DNA from: an uncultured Collinsella sp. | Lineage (GTDB): Bacteria > Actinomycetota > Coriobacteriia > Coriobacteriales > Coriobacteriaceae | Length of the DNA: 12,947 nt | Reading direction: 5' to 3' | NCBI GenBank assembly: GCA_937934355.1 | Contig: CALGZY010000021.1 | Location: forward strand, 1 to 12,947 | Part shown: positions 1-7,493 of the stretch, piece by piece | Layout: every line of letters begins with the position of its first letter | Position numbering within the stretch: the first letter of the stretch is position 1 | The notes under the pieces: model-generated | Seen by the model: only the letters and a program-made list of their open reading frames with translations | What the model was told of the DNA's origin: nothing | Databases searched by the model: none | Translations under genes and position numbers: made by a program

Positions 1-380
1 GCCGCAGCGAGCAGTTCAAGATCTACGACATTCAGGACGGCAAGGTGCTCAACGAACAGGTCGTGGGCACCGGCGGCACCGGCCACGGTGCCCTTGCGGG
101 CCTGCTCGCCAACGGTGGCGTGGACGCGCTCATCTGCGGCGGCATCGGCGGTGGCGCTATCAACGCGCTTGCCCAAGCCGGCATCACGGTATACGCAGGT
201 GCCCAGGGCAACAGCGACGCCTGCGTCGAGGCCCTTATCGCCGGCACGCTCGCACAGAACGGCGAGGCCACGTGCGGCTGCCACGGCCATGACCACGACC
301 ACGCCCACGAACACGGCGAGTCCTGCAGCTGCCACGACCATCACGAGCACGAGGGCCACGAGGGCTGCAGCTGCCACTAA
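1..380 (+). CDS. NifX/NifB-type dinitrogenase FeMo-cofactor-binding domain protein, 3' part, with Cys/His-rich tail
   Basis: The reading frame is open from the window edge (first full codon at position 3) to a TAA at 378-380, giving 125 visible residues. The first visible residues, RSEQFKIYD, match the place in this family just after the HFG motif, so probably only about 20 N-terminal residues are missing. The glycine-rich core follows (GTGGTGHG, then CGGIGGGAINAL), and then the family's typical GITVYAGAQG segment with a downstream Cys. The last 35 residues are a low-complexity tail with three CxCH motifs (CGCH, CSCH, CSCH), 6 Cys and 12 His among Asp/Glu/Gly, which suggests metal binding. 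Proteins of this fold bind iron-sulfur or iron-molybdenum clusters. Stand-alone versions are common in anaerobes without nitrogenase, where their role is unclear. An internal GTG at position 45 is not a likely start because it would cut the domain. It converges on ffh. Confidence 0.8.
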   Translation, partial: RSEQFKIYDIQDGKVLNEQVVGTGGTGHGALAGLLANGGVDALICGGIGGGAINALAQAGITVYAGAQGNSDACVEALIAGTLAQNGEATCGCHGHDHDHAHEHGESCSCHDHHEHEGHEGCSCH

Positions 381-443
381 CGGCACGACACCGCGAGCTC
401 GGGGTGCGACGCCGAACGCAACCCAACAATCAAAGCCAACAAC

Positions 444-475
444 AAAGGCCACCCGGTAGCTTCCGAGTGGCCTTT
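444..475. terminator. Bidirectional hairpin terminator between the NifX-like gene and ffh
   Basis: A 9-bp perfect stem (AAAGGCCAC at 444-452 with GTGGCCTTT at 467-475) is extended, after one mismatch, by CGG/CCG (454-456 with 463-465) closing a 6-nt loop. It lies 63 nt after the stop of the plus-strand gene and 25 nt after the ffh stop on the minus strand, as expected for a terminator shared by convergent genes. The AAA/TTT ends of the stem give a short U-tract in each direction. There is no long T-run, so termination strength is uncertain. The rest of 381-500 shows no gene. Confidence 0.7.
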
Positions 476-500
476 GCCATATCAAGCTGGAATTACAGCC

Positions 501-1976
501 CTATTTCTTATTACGCATCTGCGCTTCCATCTGGCGCAGCAGGTCCATATCGGACTTGGGGCCGCCCGTTCCCAGGCCGCCCATGCCGCCCAGCCCCATG
601 GCATCCAGACCGGGAATGTTGGGCATGCGCATCTTCTTGCCCTTCTTACCCTTCTTGCCCTTCTTGCCGCCGGCCTGCGCCTGATTGGCCATCGTGCGCA
701 TGCGGCCCATCATCTTATTCATCTCGCCCCACTGCTTCATAAGGCTATTGACCTCGGTGGGGGTCACGCCGGCGCCCTTGGCAATGCGGGCACGGCGCTG
801 GCCGTTGATGATGGAGGGGCGAAGGCGCTCCTCCTTGGTCATCGACATGATGATGGCCTCGTTCTTATCGAAGATACCTTCGTCCAGGTTACCACCCATC
901 TGGTTAAGCGCACGCTGGCCACCGGGGAGCATGCCCAGAATGCCCTTCATGCCGCCCATCTTCTTGACGGCCTTCATCTGGTCGAGCATGTCGTTCATGG
1001 TAAAGCCCTCGCGCAGCATGCGCTCGGCGGCCTCGAGCTGCTCGGCGTCGGCCGCCTCCTGGGCCTTCTCGATAATGCCGACAACGTCGCCCATACCCAG
1101 AATGCGCTTGGCCATACGATCGGGGTAGAACGGCTCCAGCGAATCGGGCTTCTCGCCCATGCTCACAAACTTGATGGGCTTGCCGGTCACCTGGCGCACG
1201 GAAAGCGCGCCGCCGCCACGGGCGTCGCCGTCGAGCTTAGAGATGATCACGCCGTCAAAGTCGGTGCGCTCGGCGAAGGTCGAGACGACGTTGACGATAT
1301 CCTGACCGGTCATGGCATCGACGACCATCAGCACCTGATCGGGCTTGACGGCCTTCTTGATGTCCACGGCCTCCTGCATCATCTGCTCATCGATCTGAAG
1401 ACGTCCGGCGGTATCGACGATGACCACATCGCGCAGGTGGTCGACGGCCTCCTGGATGGCGCCCTTGGCGATATCGACCGGGTGCGCACCGTCGCCGCGG
1501 AAGACCGGTACGCCGATCTCGCCACCGAGCGTGGCCAGCTGGTCGGCAGCAGCGGGACGGTAGACGTCGCACGCGGCGAGCAACGGCGAGCGACCCTGCT
1601 TCTTGAGCAGGTAGGCCAGCTTTACGGCAGCCGTGGTCTTACCGGAGCCCTGCAGGCCCACGAGCATGATGACATTGGGAATACGGTTGCTAAAGACGAG
1701 CTTGCTCTCGGTGGAGCCGAGCATCTCGGTAAGCTCGTCGAGCACGATCTTGACGACGTTTTGCGCCGGAGAGAGCGACTCCATGACCTCTGCGGTCATG
1801 CAGCGCTCCTTGGTCTTGGCGACGAACTCCTTGACGACCTTAAAGTTAACGTCGGCCTCGAGCAGCGCCATGCGAATATCGCGCATGGCCGAAGTAATAT
1901 CGGCCTCGGTAAGCTTGCCCTTGCCGCGCAGGCGGTCAAATGTGTCGTTGAGGCGATCGCTCAGGGAATCAAACAC
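501..1976 (-). CDS. ffh: Signal recognition particle protein Ffh (SRP54)
   Basis: The 491-residue protein is the GTPase of the signal recognition particle, which binds SRP RNA and signal sequences of nascent membrane proteins and docks with FtsY. The N-domain helices (about 1-95) are followed by the G domain: P-loop GLQGSGKT at 107-114, DTAGRL at 188-193 and the SKLDGDARGG segment at 246-255. The Met-rich M domain starts near residue 300 and carries the RNA-binding segment NGQRRARIAKGAG at 391-403. The C terminus is Lys/Gly/Met-rich with four GKK repeats. The start is GTG at 1974-1976, six nt after an AAGGAG whose AA belongs to the ftsY stop codon; there is no better start. It is the last gene of the acpP-rnc-smc-ftsY-ffh run, and the placement next to ftsY puts both SRP GTPases on one likely transcript. 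The SRP RNA gene is not in the window. Confidence 0.97.
   Translation of the reverse strand: MFDSLSDRLNDTFDRLRGKGKLTEADITSAMRDIRMALLEADVNFKVVKEFVAKTKERCMTAEVMESLSPAQNVVKIVLDELTEMLGSTESKLVFSNRIPNVIMLVGLQGSGKTTAAVKLAYLLKKQGRSPLLAACDVYRPAAADQLATLGGEIGVPVFRGDGAHPVDIAKGAIQEAVDHLRDVVIVDTAGRLQIDEQMMQEAVDIKKAVKPDQVLMVVDAMTGQDIVNVVSTFAERTDFDGVIISKLDGDARGGGALSVRQVTGKPIKFVSMGEKPDSLEPFYPDRMAKRILGMGDVVGIIEKAQEAADAEQLEAAERMLREGFTMNDMLDQMKAVKKMGGMKGILGMLPGGQRALNQMGGNLDEGIFDKNEAIIMSMTKEERLRPSIINGQRRARIAKGAGVTPTEVNSLMKQWGEMNKMMGRMRTMANQAQAGGKKGKKGKKGKKMRMPNIPGLDAMGLGGMGGLGTGGPKSDMDLLRQMEAQMRNKK
633..668 (-). repeat. Four tandem 9-bp repeats in ffh encoding Gly-Lys-Lys
   Basis: On the plus strand CTTCTTGCC occurs four times head to tail (633-641, 642-650, 651-659, 660-668); the second copy has an A in place of G. 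In the ffh frame each unit reads Gly-Lys-Lys, giving a (GKK)4 basic linker in the M-domain tail. Because units are multiples of three, copy-number change would keep the frame. Confidence 0.85.
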
Positions 1977-1982
1977 TAGTCA

Positions 1983-1988
1983 CTCCTT
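1983..1988 (-). promoter_or_regulatory. ffh ribosome binding site overlapping the ftsY stop codon
   Basis: AAGGAG on the minus strand lies 6 nt before the ffh GTG. Its first two bases are the last two of the ftsY TAA, so ribosomes ending ftsY occupy the ffh initiation region. It fixes the ffh start at 1976. Confidence 0.8.
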
Positions 1989-2904
1989 AATTGGACTCGC
2001 CCACCAGGGCGCGGCAGAAATCTTTGGCATTGAACTCCTGCAGGTCATCGACCTGCTCGCCCACGCCCACGCGCAGGATCGGGAGCTTGAGTTTCTCGGC
2101 CACGGCCATGGCGATACCGCCCTTAGCCGTGCCGTCGAGCTTAGTCATGATAATACCGTCCAGGCCCAGCGCCTCGTTAAACTCGAGCGCCTGGTTCAGA
2201 CCGTTTTGGCCCGTCGCGGCGTCGATCACAAGCACGACCGAAACCGGCATGGGACCGGCGGCCATATTGGCGGCGCGCTTACGGGTCACATTGACCACCT
2301 TGGCAAGCTCGCGCATGAGCTCAGGGCTCGTGTGCAGACGGCCGGCGGTATCGATGAGCACCAGGTCGCTGCCGCGCTTATCGGCCTCGTCGAGCACGTC
2401 ATAGCACACGCTCGCCGGATCGGAGCCGCGGTCACGCTTGATAACCGGTACGCCGGCACGCTGCCCCCACACATCGAGCTGCTCGATGGCGGCGGCGCGG
2501 AAGGTGTCGGCCGAACCGATCACCACGTTCTTGCCGCGGGCAGCCATGGCGCTCGCGATCTTACCGACCGTCGTGGTCTTGCCGGCACCGTTAATGCCCA
2601 CAAACAGCACGCAACTCGGCGTATCGGAGAACGGATCTCGCTCGATGGGCACAAAGTGCTGCTCAAGCTGCTCGGCCAGGGCACGGCGAAGCTGCGGAGC
2701 GGTCTTGAGGTTCTTCTTGGCCGCGGCATCGCGCAGGTCATCGGAGACCTTGATAGCGACCTCGGCGCCCATGTCACCCATGACGAGGGTGTCCTCCAGG
2801 TCCTCCCAAAAATCCTCGTCGACCTCGCCGCCAAAGTAGAAGACCTCGTTGAGGGCCTCGCGGCTGCGCTCAAGTCCGCGCGAGAGAGCATCGAAGAATC
2901 CCAT
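1987..2904 (-). CDS. ftsY: Signal recognition particle receptor GTPase FtsY
   Basis: The 305-residue protein is the membrane-associated SRP receptor that pairs with Ffh and delivers ribosome-nascent chain complexes to the translocon. The NG core is complete: P-loop GINGAGKTT at 103-111, DTFRAAA at 133-139, DTAGRL at 185-190 and TKLDGTAKGG at 254-263. The long acidic A domain of E. coli FtsY is absent. Instead the protein opens with a short helix (GFFDALSRGLERSREAL) of the kind used for membrane contact in compact FtsY proteins; this role is inferred. The ATG at 2902-2904 overlaps the smc stop as TAATG, sharing one base, with only a distant AAAGG upstream. Translation is therefore probably coupled to smc. 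ffh follows after 10 nt. Confidence 0.97.
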   Translation of the reverse strand: MGFFDALSRGLERSREALNEVFYFGGEVDEDFWEDLEDTLVMGDMGAEVAIKVSDDLRDAAAKKNLKTAPQLRRALAEQLEQHFVPIERDPFSDTPSCVLFVGINGAGKTTTVGKIASAMAARGKNVVIGSADTFRAAAIEQLDVWGQRAGVPVIKRDRGSDPASVCYDVLDEADKRGSDLVLIDTAGRLHTSPELMRELAKVVNVTRKRAANMAAGPMPVSVVLVIDAATGQNGLNQALEFNEALGLDGIIMTKLDGTAKGGIAMAVAEKLKLPILRVGVGEQVDDLQEFNAKDFCRALVGESN

Positions 2905-5900
2905 TATGCATTCACGACCTTTCCGGTTTCGCGATCGAGTTTTTGAGAGACGACGCGACTGACGCCGTCGGCTTGCATCGAGACGCCATAGAGGACGTCA
3001 GCGTCCTCCATAGTACGGCGCTGATGCGAGATAACCAAGAGCTGCGTATCGGAACGCAACACATCGAGCGCGCCGATGAGCTTGGACAGGTTGGCGTCAT
3101 CGAGCGCCGCCTCGACCTCGTCCAGCACATAGAACGGCACCGTGCGCGTGCGATACACGGCAAAGAGCAGGGCGAGCGCCGTCAGACTCTTCTCGCCGCC
3201 CGACATGAGCATCATCTTGGTGATGCGCTTGCCGCGCGGCTGCGCCACGACCTCGATACCCGTCTCGGCAGGATGCTCGGGATCGGTCATCTCCAGATGA
3301 GCCTGGCCGCCCGGGAAGAGCATAGCGAAGATCTCGCGGAAGTTCGCGTCGACCTTCTCAAACGTCACCAGGAAGGCTTTGCGCATCTTGCGATCAATGG
3401 CCACCGTGATCTTGGTGAGCGCCTTGCGCGCGCTCTCCAGATCGGCCAGCTGCTCCTCGATGTAGTCGGCGCGACGCTTGAGCTGCTCGTACTCCTCCAT
3501 GGCAACTTGGTTAACGGGACCAAGGTTGTTGATCTGGCGCACAAGCTGGTTGAGTTCGCGCTCGGCGGCATCGCGGTCCGTGGGCGCCGGAAGCATGAGC
3601 GCTTCCTCGAGTACCGTGGTGCCATCGGCGGTAATGGCCTTAATGGCGGCCTCTACCTGCACCTCGAGCTTGCCACGCGCGACCTTGAACTCGTTTTGCG
3701 CGGCGGAGGCGGTATCGACTCGCTCCTTAGCGCGGGCAACCTCTGCCTTGGCATCCTCGATGGTCTTCTTGAGCGAAGCGGAGTCCGCCTCCTCCAGAGA
3801 GGCCTGGTCACGCAGGCGCGCTGCCCAATCCGACGCGCGTTCCAACAGGGCAGAATAGCGTTCGTGCATGGGGTCGACGCGCAGGCGCAGCAGCTCGAGC
3901 GAGCGCGAAGCCTGGCGTGTTCCGCGGATACGACGGTCGATGCCCTCAAGACGATGCTCAAGGTCGGGCACGCGGCCCTTCAGCGAACGCAGGCGCTCGC
4001 TCGTCTGGGCCAGGCGCACCTTGGCATCGGCGAGCTTACCGGCGGCCTCGGAATCGTCACGGCGAACGCGATCGAGCTCATCGTTGGCCTCGGCAATCTG
4101 GAGACCCAGGTCGCTTGCCTGTGCACGCGCCTCGTCACGCGAACGGGTGAGCTCGTCAACGCGCGGGCGCGCGGCACGAACGGCCTCGGCAGCCTGCTCG
4201 CGGCGCTTGGAGATGCGCACGCGCTCGACCTCGGCATTGTTGGCGCTTTGCTCCAGGCGGCCGATCTCGGAGAGCAGCGAGCGGCGCTCGCCCTCAAGAC
4301 GGGCGATCTCACCGGCGGCATCGCCCTCGGCGGCACGGGCCTCCTCGACGGCAGCGTTGGCCTCAACGACTTGGTCCGAAGCATGCTCAAAGATGGCAGC
4401 CAGATCGGGTTCCAGGCCCTCGAGCTCACGGATGCGGCGCTTGCGCTCCAAGGCACCCAAAGCCTCGCCGGCATCAAGCCCCACGCGCACCAGGCCGCCG
4501 CAGGCGACGCGGGCGCCATCGGGGGTCACGTAAGTCACGCCTTCAACGACCGGCGCCGACAGCGCGGCAGCAAGATCGTCAACGACGTAATAGCCGCCGA
4601 GCAGCGCCTCGACGACGGGACCGTAGCCTGCGCGCACGGACAGACGATCAACCAGACGGGTACCGGAGGCGCCCTCAGCGGCGGTAGAGCCGCTCACGCC
4701 GCGCGCCACCAGCAGTGCCTCGCCCGAGGCCTTCTTCTGGTCCAGAGCCGTACGACCGGCACGCTCAAGCGCAGACGTATCGTCGAACAGCAGCGCATCG
4801 ATATCGCCGGCGAGCAATAGCTCAACCAGGCCCTCAAGCTCGCGAGGGGCTTCGAGCACATCGCCCAGGCGACCCGTTACGTCATCGCCCAGCGCACCCA
4901 CCAGACGGCTCACGAGCGGCGAGCTGTCGGCCATGCGCGCATCAAGCTTCTTTTGGCTGGCAAGCTCCGAGCGCACCTCGGATAACTTGTTGCGCGCCTC
5001 GCTCTCACGATTACGCAAGTCCTTCAGGGCCGCACGGGCGACCTCGGTGGCCTCACGCGCATCGACCTGGGCCTGGCGCGCCTCCTCAAGAGCGCCCTCA
5101 AGCTCCTCGGCGCGGTCGCGACGGCTCTCGAGCGAGGCCGTGACCTCCTCGAGCTGTTCATCGATCTGCTCCAGGCGCGAGGCATACATGTTGTCCTCGA
5201 CCTCGGCATTGCTCAAGGAATCCTTCACCTTGGCGAGCTCGAGCGCGGCGTTATCGGCTACGCGCTGCACATCGCGTTGTTCACGCGTGAGCTTCGAAAT
5301 CTGATTGTCGAGCGCCACGCGCCGCTCGTGGAGCTCGGCGGCGGCAGGACCAGCGGCGTCAACGTCCTCCTGGGCCTGCATATGCGCACCGGTCACTTCC
5401 TCAAGCTGCGCACGCGCGTCCTCGAGCTCCTCGACCACGCGACGACGCTGATGCTCGGAGCTCGAAATCTGACCGCGCATGTCAGACAGGCGCGACACCA
5501 TGTTGTGGCCCTTTTCTTCGAGCAGGCGCATGTCGGAGTTAATGCGGCCGACCACATCTTGCATATGGCGGCGTTGCTCGCCCAGGTCGCCCACAAACAG
5601 GCCCTTTTCCTCGAGCATGACCTGGAGCTTCTCGAGCTCGCGCTCCTTTTCGCCCAAGCGGTACTGCGCAAGCTCAAGCTCGGCCGCGCCCTCCTTGGAG
5701 CGGCTCTCCAGGTCGTTCCACTGCGACTGCAGCGAACGCAGCTCATCGACGGCCAGCATCTGCGTAAGCTCGTTCGCGCGCGAGGACAACTCTTTGTACT
5801 TGCGCGCACGATCGACCTGACGCTCCAGCGGTCGCAGCTGACGGGCGATTTCCTTATTGATGTCGCGGGCACGCGTCAGGTGCTCGTCCATCGACTTAAT

Positions 5901-6440
5901 CTTTTTGAGCGCACGCTCCTTGCGGCGCTTGTGCTTGGAGATGCCGGCGGCCTCCTCGATGAGGGCGCGGCGCTCCTCGGGGCGGCTCTGCAAAATGGCG
6001 TCGAGCTTGCCCTGGCTGATGATGGAATGCGTATCCTTGCCCAGGCCCGAATCGTGCAGGATGTCCTGAATGTCCATCAGGCGGCACGGACTCGAGTTGA
6101 TGAGGTACTCGCTTTCGCCCGAGCGATACATGCGACGGGTGATGGCGACCTCGTCAAAGTCGACGGGCAGCATATGGTCCGAGTTATCGAGCACCAGCGT
6201 GACCTCGGCGACACCCACCGGCTTGCGCGCTGACGAGCCCGAGAAGATGACATCCTCCATGGCCTGGCCGCGCAGCTGCTTGGCGCTCTGCTCGCCCAGG
6301 ACCCACAGAATCGAGTCAGAGATGTTCGATTTTCCCGAGCCGTTGGGACCGACGATGACGGTCAGACCCGGCTCAAACGTCATATGGGCGCGGTCGGCAA
6401 ACGACTTGAACCCTTTGAGCGTGAGGGACTTGAGATACAC
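2904..6440 (-). CDS. smc: Chromosome segregation/condensation ATPase SMC
   Basis: The 1178-residue protein has the full bacterial SMC plan and length. The head half-domain carries Walker A GPNGSGKSN at 31-39 after a typical MYLKSLTLKGFKSFAD start. A long Glu/Arg/Ala-rich coiled coil runs from about 165 to 500. A hinge of roughly 505-655 ends in TPDGARVACGGLVRVG, and a return coiled coil leads to the second head half. That half carries signature SGGEKSLTAL from about 1080, Walker B FYVLDE at about 1103-1108 and an ISHQRR switch region at about 1137. SMC dimers with ScpA/ScpB compact and orient the chromosome; scpA/scpB are not in the window. The GTG start at 6438-6440 lies 10 nt after the rnc stop, with GAGGA only 3 nt upstream, a short spacing, but the N terminus fits the family exactly. 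ftsY overlaps its stop. Confidence 0.97.
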   Translation of the reverse strand: MYLKSLTLKGFKSFADRAHMTFEPGLTVIVGPNGSGKSNISDSILWVLGEQSAKQLRGQAMEDVIFSGSSARKPVGVAEVTLVLDNSDHMLPVDFDEVAITRRMYRSGESEYLINSSPCRLMDIQDILHDSGLGKDTHSIISQGKLDAILQSRPEERRALIEEAAGISKHKRRKERALKKIKSMDEHLTRARDINKEIARQLRPLERQVDRARKYKELSSRANELTQMLAVDELRSLQSQWNDLESRSKEGAAELELAQYRLGEKERELEKLQVMLEEKGLFVGDLGEQRRHMQDVVGRINSDMRLLEEKGHNMVSRLSDMRGQISSSEHQRRRVVEELEDARAQLEEVTGAHMQAQEDVDAAGPAAAELHERRVALDNQISKLTREQRDVQRVADNAALELAKVKDSLSNAEVEDNMYASRLEQIDEQLEEVTASLESRRDRAEELEGALEEARQAQVDAREATEVARAALKDLRNRESEARNKLSEVRSELASQKKLDARMADSSPLVSRLVGALGDDVTGRLGDVLEAPRELEGLVELLLAGDIDALLFDDTSALERAGRTALDQKKASGEALLVARGVSGSTAAEGASGTRLVDRLSVRAGYGPVVEALLGGYYVVDDLAAALSAPVVEGVTYVTPDGARVACGGLVRVGLDAGEALGALERKRRIRELEGLEPDLAAIFEHASDQVVEANAAVEEARAAEGDAAGEIARLEGERRSLLSEIGRLEQSANNAEVERVRISKRREQAAEAVRAARPRVDELTRSRDEARAQASDLGLQIAEANDELDRVRRDDSEAAGKLADAKVRLAQTSERLRSLKGRVPDLEHRLEGIDRRIRGTRQASRSLELLRLRVDPMHERYSALLERASDWAARLRDQASLEEADSASLKKTIEDAKAEVARAKERVDTASAAQNEFKVARGKLEVQVEAAIKAITADGTTVLEEALMLPAPTDRDAAERELNQLVRQINNLGPVNQVAMEEYEQLKRRADYIEEQLADLESARKALTKITVAIDRKMRKAFLVTFEKVDANFREIFAMLFPGGQAHLEMTDPEHPAETGIEVVAQPRGKRITKMMLMSGGEKSLTALALLFAVYRTRTVPFYVLDEVEAALDDANLSKLIGALDVLRSDTQLLVISHQRRTMEDADVLYGVSMQADGVSRVVSQKLDRETGKVVNA

Positions 6441-6450
6441 GGTTCCTCGC

Positions 6451-7176
6451 TTAAACAGGCTTCTTGTTGAGAATCACGCCGTTGGTGGTGTAGCCCATGC
6501 GGTCAAGCGCCTCGAGAGCAGCGGCTCCCTCGGCTTCTTTCTTTGAGGAGCCGGAGCCGCGACCCTGGCGAATACCATCGATCAAAACCACGGCGGTAAA
6601 GGTGGGCGCATGCGCCGGGCCCTCGGAGCCAACGAGCTTGTACGCCGGAGGTTCGTGACCGTCGGCTTGCACGCACTCCTGCAAAAACGACTTGGGGTTC
6701 GCAGGATGCTCGGCACGCTCGGAAGCCAAATGCGGCTTAAGCGTACGGTGAATGAACTCCGCCGCAACGTCCCAGCCGGCATCCAGGTACAGCGCGCCCA
6801 CGAGCGACTCATAGACGTTCTCGAGGGCCGAATGCAGGCCGCGCGCACCGGTACCGGTCTCGGAGGCACCAAAGATGATGATGTCGTCGATGCCCAGCTC
6901 GTGAGAAACCTCGGACAGCGTAGCGCCCGAGACAAGCGACACCTTCAGGCGTGTGAGCTTGCCCTCGTCAAACTCCGGATAGGACTCAAACAGGGAGCGT
7001 GCGACCACAGCGCCCAAAATGGAATCGCCCAAGAACTCAAGGCGCTCATAGCTGGCAGAAACCGGCTGGCCCTCGACTGCCGAGGGATGCGTAAGGGCCG
7101 CACGCAGCAGCACCTTATTATTGAACTCGTGGCCCAGAATTTCCTGGGCGCGCGTAAGTCGTTCGGATAAAGCCAA
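6451..7176 (-). CDS. rnc: Ribonuclease III
   Basis: The 241-residue endonuclease cleaves double-stranded RNA such as rRNA precursors. The catalytic domain has the signature ERLEFLGDSILG at 44-55, where E47 and D51 match two metal ligands of E. coli RNase III (E41, D45), followed by DEGKLTRLKVSLVSG at 70-84. The second metal-ligand block reads SALENVYESLVGALYLD (116-132): the Glu equivalent to E. coli E117 is kept (E123), but the position of E. coli D114 is Asn (N120). A double-stranded-RNA-binding domain follows at about 160-228 (NPKSFLQE to KKEAEGAAALEAL). The start is TTG at 7174-7176, chosen because AGGAGG lies 8 nt upstream and the length fits; it is 3 nt from the acpP stop. Position between acpP and smc is common in Gram-positive bacteria. 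Confidence 0.96.
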   Translation of the reverse strand: MALSERLTRAQEILGHEFNNKVLLRAALTHPSAVEGQPVSASYERLEFLGDSILGAVVARSLFESYPEFDEGKLTRLKVSLVSGATLSEVSHELGIDDIIIFGASETGTGARGLHSALENVYESLVGALYLDAGWDVAAEFIHRTLKPHLASERAEHPANPKSFLQECVQADGHEPPAYKLVGSEGPAHAPTFTAVVLIDGIRQGRGSGSSKKEAEGAAALEALDRMGYTTNGVILNKKPV

Positions 7177-7179
7177 GAC

Positions 7180-7422
7180 TTAGGCCTCCTTGGCAGCTTC
7201 GATAGCGTCGACGGCGTCGGCGACAGAGTTGAGCGAGAGCAGGGTCTCGTCATCGATCTCGAGGTTGAACTCGTCCTCGATAGCCGTAACCAGCTGCAGG
7301 CGCTCGAGCGAGTTGGCATCGAGGTCGTCAAAGGTGGTCTCCTCGCTAATTTCGGCAACATCGACGCCCAGAACGTCAGCAGCGACCTCGGCGATCTTGT
7401 CGAAGATTTCGGAGCGGTCCAT
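7180..7422 (-). CDS. acpP: Acyl carrier protein
   Basis: The 80-residue acidic protein carries growing acyl chains on a phosphopantetheine arm during fatty acid synthesis and can donate acyl groups to PlsX. The four-helix ACP pattern is clear, with the attachment Ser38 in DLDANSLERLQL followed by an acidic recognition helix (AIEDEFNLEI). The usual Asp before this Ser is Asn. The ATG at 7420-7422 has AGAGGAAG upstream and gives normal ACP length. The frame stays open upstream to about 7659, but that extension runs antisense through the plsX end and has no ACP features. It is the first gene of the acpP-rnc-smc-ftsY-ffh run, behind a 124-nt structured spacer. fabD and fabG, often found between plsX and acpP, are absent here. 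Confidence 0.96.
   Translation of the reverse strand: MDRSEIFDKIAEVAADVLGVDVAEISEETTFDDLDANSLERLQLVTAIEDEFNLEIDDETLLSLNSVADAVDAIEAAKEA
7185..7190 (-). promoter_or_regulatory. rnc ribosome binding site inside the acpP 3' end
   Basis: AGGAGG on the minus strand, 8 nt before the rnc TTG, also encodes part of the final Lys-Glu-Ala of the acyl carrier protein. It is the strongest Shine-Dalgarno match near this junction and decides the rare TTG start. Confidence 0.8.
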
Positions 7423-7458
7423 AGCGCTTCCTCTCATAGTACATGAATACCAAAAGAA

Positions 7459-7480
7459 TGGTACCGCCCGGGCGGTACCA
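7459..7480. promoter_or_regulatory. Perfect 22-bp palindrome in the plsX-acpP spacer (attenuator/terminator or operator)
   Basis: The half-site TGGTACCGCCC at 7459-7469 is followed directly by its exact reverse complement at 7470-7480. As RNA in the gene direction it would form a 9-bp GC-rich stem with a CCGG loop, followed by TTCTTTT (7458 down to 7452). That resembles an intrinsic terminator for the plsX transcript or an attenuator ahead of acpP. As DNA it could equally be a dimeric repressor site, lying just downstream of a TAGAAT -10 candidate. The sequence alone does not choose between these. Confidence 0.6.
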
Positions 7481-7493
7481 AGACACGGTTCTG

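Noticed and set aside
273..377. Metal-binding tail as a separate small gene or frameshift product
   Set aside because: It is in frame with the NifX-type domain, with no stop or start between them, and uses the same codon style.
474..1979. Long open frame on the plus strand opposite ffh (also similar frames at 1633-2946, 2943-4820 and 5277-6233 opposite ftsY and smc)
   Set aside because: These are antisense shadows of clear minus-strand genes in GC-rich DNA; their translations are His/Leu/Ala-rich without recognisable domains and lack good ribosome binding sites.
7459..7480. Assignment of the palindrome to a known lipid regulator such as FapR or FabT
   Set aside because: Both families have AT-rich sites as far as I recall; the GC-rich centre here does not match, so no regulator is named.
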